A stretch of DNA of 64,000 nt from Lachnospiraceae bacterium (GTDB lineage: Bacteria; Bacillota_A; Clostridia; Lachnospirales; Lachnospiraceae). The first letter of the stretch is position 1, and each line of letters begins with the position of its first letter. The stretch covers positions 68,130-132,129 of the forward strand of contig JAFXDD010000003.1 of NCBI GenBank assembly GCA_017516285.1, in the 5' to 3' direction. The notes below the pieces were generated by a model. That model worked only from the letters and a program-made list of their open reading frames with translations, had not been told where the DNA came from and made no database searches. Made by a program: the position numbers and the translations under genes. Shown piece by piece: positions 52,945 through 61,171 of this stretch.

Positions 52945-54219
52945 GTGAGAAAGGAAAGAGAAAGGGGCGCAATTGTAGTAGAGGCAACGATATCATTATC
53001 TATGTTTATCTTTGCAGTATTTACCATTTTATCTATAGTAAATATCTGTTATATACAGGCTAAGATGAGTATTGCTCTGAATGCTGCGGCTAAAGAGATT
53101 TCTCAATATACTTACCTCTACTATAAGTTCAATTTGGACAAGGCTGAAAGTGAATTAAACGATAAAGCCAAAGAATCTAGGGCTATGGCAAATGACACCA
53201 TAGATGGTGTAGGAACAATGCTGGAATCCTTTTCCGGAGCTCAAACCAGTCTGGAGGCAGGTGAGTTTGAGAAAATGATGGATGAAATTGAAACCGGTGG
53301 TAAGAGTATCAATAGTATTGTTACTATGTACGGTGAAAAGATATCCGACGACCCAAAAGCTTTTATACTGGGAATGGCTACCATGGCTGGCAATGAGCTT
53401 AAGGAAGAGGCAAAGACGATTGTTGCGCAGGTTCTGTCCAAGGCATTAATGAAGAAGAATTTAAAAGGCTATGAGGGAGATTCTGCGGAAGCTTTTTTAA
53501 AACGCTATCGGGTTGTAGATGGCTTGGAAGGGCTTGACTTTAATTACTCTACCTTGATGGCATACGGAACGTCAAATCAGATAGTGCTTGTTGTTACATA
53601 CGATGTTGAGGTTGTTAAATTATTGGATATCAATTTTAAGTTTACATTCCGACAATGTGCAAAAACAACGGCATGGGGAAGAGGAATTTCGAAAATAACT
53701 CCTGATGACTCAACACCGGCAGAAGGAACTCCTGATTCTATCTGGGATATGGATAATATAGTTGAACGTGGCAAAACCATTGTTGAAAAGGAAAAGGCAA
53801 ATTATGCGTATTCCGCAGCACATAATGGATATGATGCCTACAACAATGCATTAAATGTCAATGAGTTTGTGAGTATTATCAGTCTCAATACACATGATGC
53901 ATCTTATAGTACATCTGACAAAATCCGATATAAATTAAACAAAACATATTCCGATATGGAAAGCAGTGTAAAGTACTTATCAGATCCGCTAGAAGTAAAA
54001 GATAAAAATGGAAATACGGTAGAAGTGGCTTCTCCGGTAAGCACACGTACTTATAAGGTCATATTGGTTGTTCCGGAGGATGCATCAGATGATATTCTTA
54101 ATAAAGCAAAAAGTGATTTTATGAGTAGTTGGAGTGGTGAACCGGTTACAGTAGAAATTAAGAAGGCATACGGTTCACCGACTGCAGAACAAAGCTCAGA
54201 GGATACAGAGACTGAGTAG
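52945..54219 (+). CDS. TadE/G-like protein
   Basis: A 424-residue protein opening with a basic leader (MRKERERG) and AIVVEATISLSMFIFAVFTILSIVNICYIQ, with the conserved Glu of the TadE family. Its external part has a long helical stretch (about 45-190), a beta-rich domain (IVLVVTYDVEVVKLLDINFKFTF) and a Thr/Glu-rich end. It probably inserts in the membrane like other TadE/TadG pseudopilins. GTG 52945 has GAGGTGA upstream. Composition within the gene is uneven: 53.0-53.6 kb is GC-richer than its surroundings. Confidence 0.82.
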   Translation: MRKERERGAIVVEATISLSMFIFAVFTILSIVNICYIQAKMSIALNAAAKEISQYTYLYYKFNLDKAESELNDKAKESRAMANDTIDGVGTMLESFSGAQTSLEAGEFEKMMDEIETGGKSINSIVTMYGEKISDDPKAFILGMATMAGNELKEEAKTIVAQVLSKALMKKNLKGYEGDSAEAFLKRYRVVDGLEGLDFNYSTLMAYGTSNQIVLVVTYDVEVVKLLDINFKFTFRQCAKTTAWGRGISKITPDDSTPAEGTPDSIWDMDNIVERGKTIVEKEKANYAYSAAHNGYDAYNNALNVNEFVSIISLNTHDASYSTSDKIRYKLNKTYSDMESSVKYLSDPLEVKDKNGNTVEVASPVSTRTYKVILVVPEDASDDILNKAKSDFMSSWSGEPVTVEIKKAYGSPTAEQSSEDTETE

Positions 54220-54243
54220 AAAGTGAAATGAGGAAGTAGCATT

Positions 54244-54924
54244 ATGATAAAGTATATTCCTGTGGTTTTTACCGGCATTGCTTGCTTTATAGCATGGGTG
54301 ATAATGTTGAGGGATTATAAAAAATGGAATATAGCAACAGAGACAGACGATATGGAAATGCATATAAAGAGCTCTTATAAAGGGATGATGATTTATGCAA
54401 TTGTTATGTCTATAACAACTATTGTTGAAGCAGTTATATTTTGCGGACGTTATTCAGATTATGGTGCAGTACATAATTTAAAACGTTTACTATTACTGTC
54501 TATTATGTGGCCAATTGCTTATATTGATTTTAAAACCTTCCGAATACCGAATTCATATATTATATTAGGGCTTGTATATAGAGGAATTATATTATTGTTT
54601 GAATTTATCAATGGTGGAAATGATTTAAAAAGTATACTTATATCCGAATTAATAGCAGCAGGTGCATTGCTGTTAGCAACTGTCTTATGTGCAATATGTA
54701 TTAAAAATTCTATTGGCTTTGGTGATATTAAGCTGTTTGTAGTTATGGGATTAATGCTGGGAACAGAGGGGGTTTGGAATGCAGTATTTCTTTCATTGAT
54801 TGTTTCATTTGTTATTGCAGGTTTTCTGTTAATTACAAAAAAGAAGGGAAGAAAAGATTTTATTCCTTTTGGACCTGCAATTGCAATAGGAACATATTTA
54901 TCAATATGTTTGACAGGAGTGTAA
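54244..54924 (+). CDS. tadV: A24-family prepilin peptidase (TadV/CpaA)
   Basis: A 226-residue membrane protein with about six membrane segments and the two catalytic Asp residues of aspartic prepilin peptidases: Asp95 in AYIDFKTFRIPN and Asp161 in GFGDIKLFVVMG. It should cut the Flp-like and TadE-like leaders encoded upstream. It is placed near the end of the Tad structural genes, 24 bp after the TadE-like gene and 7 bp before the WG-repeat gene. The usual N-terminal methyltransferase domain of larger A24 enzymes is absent, as expected for TadV/CpaA. Confidence 0.93.
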   Translation: MIKYIPVVFTGIACFIAWVIMLRDYKKWNIATETDDMEMHIKSSYKGMMIYAIVMSITTIVEAVIFCGRYSDYGAVHNLKRLLLLSIMWPIAYIDFKTFRIPNSYIILGLVYRGIILLFEFINGGNDLKSILISELIAAGALLLATVLCAICIKNSIGFGDIKLFVVMGLMLGTEGVWNAVFLSLIVSFVIAGFLLITKKKGRKDFIPFGPAIAIGTYLSICLTGV

Positions 54925-54931
54925 GTGTAAA

Positions 54932-56233
54932 ATGAGTAACTATAAATTTTTAGTACCGATTGCAATGGTTGTACTGTTTTTTGTTTCCGGTTATATGTTG
55001 CTTGATGCAAGAGCAAGCGTGGTGGAAAAATATGAAATAACACTAGAGGCAGCTAGAGATTACAGAGAACAGGATATTCGAGTGGATGCACAGGCGCAAT
55101 ATTTAAGTGCATATTCACAGATGCCATCTGCAGAATTAGCTATGGAAATTAGTGAATTCTATGAGAAAAGTTACAATAAAGGGCAAGCAATAGGATGGTT
55201 AGAGACTGCCATTAATACACATAATGAGGATGTGTTTTTGTACGAAGAATTAATGCGGCTTTATTATGAAAATCAAGATTTTGTTGCATGCTATAAGGTG
55301 TTTGACTTGCTTCAAAAAAGAAAGCTTTCATCTGATTATGCTACTGAAACAGAAGAAAAAATAGCATATACATATTATTTTAACAGTAATTTTGATGAAG
55401 TGGTTGTTTATAGTGAAGGTTTAATTCCGATAAAGGTAAAGGAAATGTGGGGCTATGCAAATACAACCGGCTCAAAGGTGATTGCAAATAGTTTTGAAAA
55501 AGTCGGCGCGTTTTCAGATGGACTTGCTCCGGTTGTAGACAATGATGGAGATGCGTACTTTATTGATACAAATGGTAATAAAAAGAAAGTAGTCATAGGT
55601 GTTGAAGGTGTAAAAGAATTAGGATTGATAGCAAATAATATGTTTGCATTATACAATGGAAAGAGCTGGGCTTTTTATAACACCAACAATGAATATGTTT
55701 TTGGTGACTATGAGAAAGTATCATCGCTTGGCAATGGTATTGCAGCTGTAATGAATAACTATAAATGGAATCTGGTAAATTATAATGGTATAAGCGTTAC
55801 GAATGATGAGTACGATGATGTCATTATGGATGAAAAGAGCATTGTCTATAGGAATGACCGCATCTTTGTAATGCAGGGATCTATGTATAGTATGATAGAT
55901 GCCACTGGTAATGTAATTGTTAAACAACAGTATCAGGATGCAAGGTTATTTAATGATGGAAGCTATGCGGCTGTCAAGGTTGATGGTAAGTGGGGATTTA
56001 TTGATAAGGATGGAACTATTGTTATTGAACCGCAATACGAAGAAGCCAGAAGCTTTATGAATGGTTTGGCAGCTGTTAGATTCGGTGGATTTTGGGGATT
56101 TATTAACCAAGAGGGAGAAATGGTAATAAAGCCAGCTTTTGATGATGCAAAGGATTTTAACAGCAACGGCTGTGTATTCGTATTACGAGGAGAGCAGTGG
56201 GAGTTGTTGCGTTTATATAAATATAATCACTAA
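54932..56233 (+). CDS. WG-repeat protein with N-terminal membrane anchor and TPR-like region
   Basis: A 433-residue protein. A single membrane segment (FLVPIAMVVLFFVSGYMLL) is followed by a helical, TPR-like region (about 35-150). From about residue 160 come WG/KWG repeats, each with a W(G/A)(F/Y) core and a FxDGLA.V-type start, such as GAFSDGLAPVVDNDG, DGKWGFIDKDGTIVIEPQYEEA and GFWGFINQEGEMVIKPAFDDA. WG repeats usually form beta-propeller-like surfaces for binding. It stands between the pilus genes and the FHA gene, so a link between assembly and signalling is possible. No catalytic motif is visible. Confidence 0.88.
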   Translation: MSNYKFLVPIAMVVLFFVSGYMLLDARASVVEKYEITLEAARDYREQDIRVDAQAQYLSAYSQMPSAELAMEISEFYEKSYNKGQAIGWLETAINTHNEDVFLYEELMRLYYENQDFVACYKVFDLLQKRKLSSDYATETEEKIAYTYYFNSNFDEVVVYSEGLIPIKVKEMWGYANTTGSKVIANSFEKVGAFSDGLAPVVDNDGDAYFIDTNGNKKKVVIGVEGVKELGLIANNMFALYNGKSWAFYNTNNEYVFGDYEKVSSLGNGIAAVMNNYKWNLVNYNGISVTNDEYDDVIMDEKSIVYRNDRIFVMQGSMYSMIDATGNVIVKQQYQDARLFNDGSYAAVKVDGKWGFIDKDGTIVIEPQYEEARSFMNGLAAVRFGGFWGFINQEGEMVIKPAFDDAKDFNSNGCVFVLRGEQWELLRLYKYNH

Positions 56234-56244
56234 GGAGCAAAAAG

Positions 56245-57810
56245 ATGAATTTTACATATGAAAATCAAGGGTCTAATACATATTTAGTGTATACCGTGCA
56301 ACCAGATGATGCTGTTGATACTATGAGTCTCGGAATGCTGACAAATAATAAGATAACCGGGCTTGCACCGACACTGTTTATGCAAATGGATACAACAAAA
56401 TATATCAAGTATAATGTGTCTGCTAAAATTTCCGTAAAACAATTTTTTGATGGACCTGTTAATAAAAAAAGATTATTGGGTGTATTTAAGGGCATTGTTG
56501 AAGCTATGATTTCTGCAGAAGATTATATGATTGATATGAATTCAATTGTATTAGACTTAAATTATATTTTTGCAGATGTATCTACATGTGAGACTATATT
56601 GGTTTGTTTGCCAATTGTTGAGGAACTGACTCCAAGCATCAATTTAGGGAATTTCTTTAAGGATATAATGTTTGGTACGCAATTTGACTTAACGGAAAAT
56701 TGTGACCATGTAGGAAAAATTATTAATTATTTAAATAGTACCCCAGTATTTTCTTTAGTAGATTTTAAAGAGTTGCTGGAAAATATGAGTAGTGTGGATA
56801 TTACAGTAATAAGTAATCCGCAGCCGGTTATTACATCAGTTCCGAAAAACACTGGGCATATAGAAAATACTCATGTAATTACGAAGGAAGAAGTGTATAA
56901 GCAGCCAAGTGTTCCAGTAGAGAAAACAATTGTAAAGAAGGAATCAGTGCATCAGGAAAGTCAATTTAAAGAAGCAATGCCGACACCAACACCTCAACCT
57001 GTTGAAAATATGAATAAGACAGATGGAAAAGAAATTAGTTTATTGTATTTGTTAAGAAATTATAATAAAGAAAATGCTGCTGCATACAAGGCAAAGAAAG
57101 AGGCGGCTAAAAAAGAACATCAGACGGTGGAAGAAAAGACTGTTCCTGAAAAGCAGCAAGCCAAGGCAAATAAAAAAGATAAGAAAAAATCCGACGCACC
57201 ACAGGGCTTTGCCGTGCCGGGACAAGCTTCAGGAGTAGGTTTCTCCATCCCGGGTCAGCAACCTTCCGTGCAGCAAGCACCGATACAGGCTACTGTACCA
57301 TCCGGTCAGAGTCAGCAACCTTCTGTACAGAGACCAGTGCAACAGGTTGCACAGCAAACTATACAGCCAAGTGCAGGAGTAGCTGGTGGTTTTCAGGCGG
57401 CAGTAGCACCGCAGGGGCATGCTATGAACTTTGGCGAGACTACCGTCCTTGGCGGAGGTGGTATTGGTGAGACTACCGTGTTAAATGCTTCCATGTTGAA
57501 TCAACAGCAGACCATTGCACCGCATATTATTCGTGCAAAGAATAATGAGAAAATCATGGTGAATAAGCCGGTATTCCGTATTGGTAAGGAGCGGAGCTAT
57601 GTGGATTATTTTATCGGAGATAATTCCGGCATCAGTCGCAGTCATGCCAACATTATTACCAGAGAAGGGAAGTATTTTGTGGTAGATACCAACTCCACAA
57701 ATCATACTTTTGTAAATGGTACTATTGTTCAAAGCAATGTAGAAGTAGAGATTACTCATGGTGACAAGCTCAGGTTTGCCAATGAGGATTTTGAATTTAA
57801 TATTTATTAA
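56245..57810 (+). CDS. DUF6382-FHA domain protein with ETTVL motifs
   Basis: A 521-residue soluble protein. The N-terminal DUF6382-like domain (about 1-175) is followed by a Gln/Pro-rich disordered linker (about 195-395). Two GETTVL motifs exactly 11 residues apart come next (codons at 57433 and 57466), then an FHA domain (about 430-521) with RIGKERSYVDYFI, GISRSHANI and the N.TNHTFVNGT segment. FHA domains bind phosphothreonine peptides. The GETTVL motifs resemble the ETT phospho-switch of GarA/OdhI-type FHA proteins, here probably phosphorylated by the kinase at 58819-60522. Base composition becomes GC-richer around 57190, in the linker. Confidence 0.9.
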   Translation: MNFTYENQGSNTYLVYTVQPDDAVDTMSLGMLTNNKITGLAPTLFMQMDTTKYIKYNVSAKISVKQFFDGPVNKKRLLGVFKGIVEAMISAEDYMIDMNSIVLDLNYIFADVSTCETILVCLPIVEELTPSINLGNFFKDIMFGTQFDLTENCDHVGKIINYLNSTPVFSLVDFKELLENMSSVDITVISNPQPVITSVPKNTGHIENTHVITKEEVYKQPSVPVEKTIVKKESVHQESQFKEAMPTPTPQPVENMNKTDGKEISLLYLLRNYNKENAAAYKAKKEAAKKEHQTVEEKTVPEKQQAKANKKDKKKSDAPQGFAVPGQASGVGFSIPGQQPSVQQAPIQATVPSGQSQQPSVQRPVQQVAQQTIQPSAGVAGGFQAAVAPQGHAMNFGETTVLGGGGIGETTVLNASMLNQQQTIAPHIIRAKNNEKIMVNKPVFRIGKERSYVDYFIGDNSGISRSHANIITREGKYFVVDTNSTNHTFVNGTIVQSNVEVEITHGDKLRFANEDFEFNIY

Positions 57811-57821
57811 TGGACTGATAA

Positions 57822-57971
57822 ATGAAGAGAAAATATGCAATTTTATTAATTTTAGTGGTGTTATAATTGCTTGTAATTATATTTAGAGACTATATAAGAG
57901 TATTTTGGGAGGCGATTATAGTGCCAATCGGACCAGGTGGATTGCCGAAGGATTATCCAAGGATGAATTAG
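57822..57971 (+). pseudogene. possible small membrane protein gene with an in-frame TAA
   Basis: From ATG 57822 the frame encodes MKRKYAILLILVVL, then TAA (57864-57866), then continues in the same frame for 34 codons to TAG at 57969: a hydrophobic stretch LLVIIF, RDYIRVFWEAIIVPIGPG and GLPKDYPRMN. Read through, it would be a 49-residue protein with one membrane segment. The second part also has an internal start, GTG 57921, with GGGAGG 8 bp upstream, giving a 16-residue peptide. It may be a broken gene, a recoded stop, or chance. Confidence 0.35.
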
Positions 57972-58001
57972 TGGGACTAAATTGATTCGTATAGGAGTGC
58001 A

Positions 58002-58037
58002 ATGATGACAGCATTAAGTTATGAGGGAAAATTATGA
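58002..58037 (+). CDS. short upstream reading frame coupled to the PP2C gene
   Basis: An 11-residue frame (MMTALSYEGKL) with AGGAG at 57993-57997. Its TGA overlaps the PP2C ATG as ATGA (58034-58037). This could couple or tune translation of the phosphatase; the PP2C gene has its own weaker site (GAGGGAAA). It is too short to judge as protein. Confidence 0.3.
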   Translation: MMTALSYEGKL

Positions 58038-58801
58038 ACTTTATTATTTCAGGGGTTACAGATATTGGACTTACCAAGAATACCAATCAGGACAGCTACA
58101 ATGCTCGTGTTTATTCCACGAAGCAGGGGAAGGTTGCTTTTGCCGTGCTTTGTGATGGAATGGGTGGTCTTGCAAAGGGTGAGGTGGCCAGTGCGTTCTT
58201 GGTAAATGCCTTTTGTAAATGGGCAGATACCAGACTTCCCGTACTTTGTGAGGGCGAAATTCAGGATTGTGACATTCGAAATGAATGGACAAGTATTGTA
58301 ACGGAATACAATGAGAAAATTAAAATTTACGGTAAAAAGTGTGGCATCAGTATGGGAACCACGGTAACAGCAATGCTGTTAACCGAAAAGCGGTATTACA
58401 TAGTAAATGTGGGTGATACCAGAGCTTATGAAATTGCAGAGAGTGTGAAAGTATTGACAAAGGATCAGACGGTGGTAGCAAGAGAGGTGGAGCTTGGGAA
58501 TCTGACAGAGGAAGCTGCAGAGCGTGACAGCAGGCGAAGTGTTCTGCTGCAGTGTGTGGGAGCTTCTGACAGTGTATATCCGGATTTGTTTTTTGGCGAG
58601 ACCAGGCTAAATGCAGTGTATATGCTGTGCAGTGATGGCTTCAGGCACGAAATTACCGCTAATGAAATATATCAATACCTGCAGCCGGGAGTGATGTTGG
58701 ATGCAGAAGGAATGAAGCAGAATATGAATGCTCTTATTGAACTCAACAAGCAGAGACAAGAGAGAGATAACATATCGGTGGTTTCCATCAGAACATTTTA
58801 G
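58034..58801 (+). CDS. PP2C-family Ser/Thr protein phosphatase
   Basis: A 255-residue metal-dependent phosphatase of the PP2C/Stp1 type. Motif 1 is NTNQDSYN (Asp20), motif 2 is LCDGMGGLAKG (Asp41), then GTTVTAMLL, NVGDTRAYEI, CSDGFRHEIT and the last Asp in RDNISVVSI. All metal-binding Asp positions seem present, so it should be active. It is the likely antagonist of the kinase encoded 18 bp downstream and would remove phosphate from the ETTVL threonines. The start shares an ATGA overlap with a short upstream frame. No membrane segment. Confidence 0.95.
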   Translation: MNFIISGVTDIGLTKNTNQDSYNARVYSTKQGKVAFAVLCDGMGGLAKGEVASAFLVNAFCKWADTRLPVLCEGEIQDCDIRNEWTSIVTEYNEKIKIYGKKCGISMGTTVTAMLLTEKRYYIVNVGDTRAYEIAESVKVLTKDQTVVAREVELGNLTEEAAERDSRRSVLLQCVGASDSVYPDLFFGETRLNAVYMLCSDGFRHEITANEIYQYLQPGVMLDAEGMKQNMNALIELNKQRQERDNISVVSIRTF

Positions 58802-58818
58802 CGAGGGGCGGAGGAGAT

Positions 58819-60522
58819 ATGTTACAAGTAGGATCTATTGTTGATGATAAATACAAAATATTAAGTGAAATCGGCCATGGCGGCATGAGTGTGGTGTACA
58901 TGGCTATTAATGAAAAGGCTAATAAGACTTGGGCAGTAAAAGAGGTCCGTAAGGATGGTGTATTGGATTTTGAGGCGGTTAAGCAGGGACTTATTGTGGA
59001 GACAGATTTGCTCAAAAAGCTAAAGCATCCTAATCTGCCAAGTATTATCGATGTTATCGAGGACGATGAGACCTTTTTGATTGTAATGGATTATATCGAG
59101 GGTAATTCCTTAAGTAAGGCTTTGGAGGAGTATGGTGCGCAGCCGCAGGAATATGTCATTGAGTGGGCAAAGCAGCTGTGTGATGTGCTGGGTTATTTAC
59201 ATACCAGGCAGCCTGCCATTATTTACAGAGATATGAAGCCTGCCAATATTATGTTAAAGCCGGATGGCAATGTGACGTTGATTGACTTTGGTACGGCACG
59301 TGAGTTTAAAGCAAAAAATCTGGCTGATACAACCTGTCTGGGTACCATTGGATATGCGGCACCAGAGCAGTTTGGCGGCATGGGGCAGACAGATGCCCGC
59401 ACGGATATTTACTGTTTGGGAGCTACCCTGTATCATTTGGTAACGGGTTGTAATCCAAGCGAGCCGCCTTATGAAATCAAGCCGATTCGTGAGATTAATC
59501 CAAGTCTGTCCAGTGGTTTGGAGCGCATTATTATGAAATGCACCCAGCGTAATCCGGCAGACAGATATCAGTCTGCAGCAGAGTTGACATATGCCTTGGA
59601 GCATTACGAGGAAATTGATGATGTGTTCCGTAAAAAACAAAAACGCAAGCTGGGGACCTTTATTTCAGCAGCGGCGGCCAGTCTGATATTTGCTATAGGT
59701 GGCTTTACGTTAAATTATGTGGCTGCTCAAAAAGCAACAGACACCTATCAGGATATGCTGTATGAGGCTTCTAAAACAGCAGATTATGGACATAAGCTGG
59801 AAATATACGGGGAGTGTATTGCAATACCGAACAAAGCCGGTGAAAAGGAAGCATACTTGGGTCTGATGCAGACCTATAAGGAGGACGACTCTGTTTTCAG
59901 CGTGGAAGAGGCAAATCAGCTGACCAAATATATTAAAAATAATAAAGCAGCTTTGCAGGAGAACCCGGAAAATTACACGGAGATTTGCTTTGAAGCAGGC
60001 AAGCTTTATTGGTATTACTATGAGTACGGTGATGGTTCCAATAATCAGGTAACTAAGGCAAAGAGTGCTATCGAGTGGTTTCAGGATGTTTTGGACAATG
60101 CACCGGATGGATACAATAATCTGGGTATGGCTAAGGTTTATTCAAATATTGGCGTTTTTTATAGAGATATCACCACGGATATTACAGAGGCCAGCGATAA
60201 GGGCAAGTACAAGCCTTTGTTTGAAAATCTGAATGAATTATTAAATTCTGTAGCCGTAGACGAAAGCGAAAGTGAGATCGTCAGACTGGAAATGTTGGAG
60301 CTTGCCAGAAGTGCCCTTCAGCAGTATGCCACCAAGTTTAAGGCAGACGGGATAGAGCAGGAGAAATTAACCGGCATGTATGAATTAATTTCAGACACAG
60401 TAAAAAATATCGCTACCACTGCTGATAAAACAGAGGAAAAGAAAAACAATACGATTTCTCTGTTGGATGATACCGAGCGAGCCATTAAAAATGCTTATGG
60501 AACATGCAAAGGAGGTATGTAG
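58819..60522 (+). CDS. Hanks-type Ser/Thr protein kinase
   Basis: A 567-residue kinase. The kinase domain (about 10-265) has the glycine loop IGHGGMSVVY, Lys41 (WAVKEV), the catalytic loop YRDMKPAN (Asp138), DFGTA (Asp156) and APE (181-183). YRD for HRD is a common bacterial variant, so activity is expected. One membrane segment (about 279-300) links to an external helical domain (about 305-555) with TPR-like character, in place of PASTA repeats. It probably senses envelope or pilus state and phosphorylates threonines in the neighbouring ETTVL proteins. GGGGCGGAGGAG lies before the ATG. Confidence 0.95.
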   Translation: MLQVGSIVDDKYKILSEIGHGGMSVVYMAINEKANKTWAVKEVRKDGVLDFEAVKQGLIVETDLLKKLKHPNLPSIIDVIEDDETFLIVMDYIEGNSLSKALEEYGAQPQEYVIEWAKQLCDVLGYLHTRQPAIIYRDMKPANIMLKPDGNVTLIDFGTAREFKAKNLADTTCLGTIGYAAPEQFGGMGQTDARTDIYCLGATLYHLVTGCNPSEPPYEIKPIREINPSLSSGLERIIMKCTQRNPADRYQSAAELTYALEHYEEIDDVFRKKQKRKLGTFISAAAASLIFAIGGFTLNYVAAQKATDTYQDMLYEASKTADYGHKLEIYGECIAIPNKAGEKEAYLGLMQTYKEDDSVFSVEEANQLTKYIKNNKAALQENPENYTEICFEAGKLYWYYYEYGDGSNNQVTKAKSAIEWFQDVLDNAPDGYNNLGMAKVYSNIGVFYRDITTDITEASDKGKYKPLFENLNELLNSVAVDESESEIVRLEMLELARSALQQYATKFKADGIEQEKLTGMYELISDTVKNIATTADKTEEKKNNTISLLDDTERAIKNAYGTCKGGM

Positions 60523-60524
60523 AA

Positions 60525-61151
60525 ATGTCATTAGAATTATTACAGACCTTATCCTTAGTATCTTATATATTAGCAGGTGTATTCCTGTTAGTAGCTATTG
60601 CACTGTTTTTTCTGTTGGATGTGCGTAAGCTGATTGGCGATATCAGTGGTGCTAATGCCAGAAAAGCAATTGAAAATATTCGTCAGCAGAACGAAAGCTC
60701 TGGAGACAAGGCTTATAAGCCAAGTCCGGTTAATATGGCAAGAGGAAAGCTGACCGAAAAGATTTCTCAGTCCGGCAGATTACAGCCGAGACTAAGCGGT
60801 ATGGGTGGTTCACCGGGTACCCAAAAATTTGCTACTACGGATTTGATGCCGTCTGTAGGATCCGGAAATGAAACCACGGTTTTAACCGGAGAGCTTAGCG
60901 GAGCAACTACAGTATTAACTGGAGAGTTGGCAGGGGAAACCACTGTGCTGACCAGTGAGCTTGCAGGCGAAACTACGGTTTTAACCAGTGAGCTGGCAAA
61001 CCAAACAATCATACCTTCTATGGCTTCTGAACCGACTGTGCCGCATTCACAGGATGACACTAAAGGTGCATCGCAGTCAGTGGAAAACCATGGAGGTTTC
61101 AGTATAGATGTGGAAATGGGCTTCCTTGGAAGCTCAGAGGTTATTGAGTAA
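60525..61151 (+). CDS. membrane protein with four 11-residue ETTVLT repeats
   Basis: A 208-residue protein. One N-terminal membrane segment (about 10-33: LVSYILAGVFLLVAIALFFLL) is followed by a cytoplasmic or external helical stretch, a Gly/Ser/Pro-rich linker and four tandem 11-residue units (60870-61001) of the form [E/A]TTVLT[G/S]EL[S/A]G. The threonines are candidate phosphorylation sites for the kinase directly upstream, and the phosphorylated form would suit FHA binding. The GGAGG at 60511-60515 lies inside the kinase gene end. No enzymatic domain is seen. I do not know a named family. Confidence 0.85.
   Translation: MSLELLQTLSLVSYILAGVFLLVAIALFFLLDVRKLIGDISGANARKAIENIRQQNESSGDKAYKPSPVNMARGKLTEKISQSGRLQPRLSGMGGSPGTQKFATTDLMPSVGSGNETTVLTGELSGATTVLTGELAGETTVLTSELAGETTVLTSELANQTIIPSMASEPTVPHSQDDTKGASQSVENHGGFSIDVEMGFLGSSEVIE
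60870..61001 (+). repeat. four tandem 33-bp coding repeats (ETTVLT units)
   Basis: Units 60870-60902, 60903-60935, 60936-60968 and 60969-61001 each encode 11 residues. Codons differ between units at several places, so the peptide is conserved more than the DNA. Confidence 0.9.
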
Positions 61152-61171
61152 ACAAGATGAGGAGAAAAGAC

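Noticed and set aside
59230..59235. Kinase catalytic loop reads YRD rather than HRD, suggesting a pseudokinase.
   Set aside because: The Lys, catalytic Asp, DFG and APE are all present, and YRD is a common variant in bacterial Hanks kinases.
60870..61001. Four 33-bp direct repeats that could look like a small CRISPR array.
   Set aside because: They are back-to-back without spacers, in frame, and encode conserved 11-residue units.
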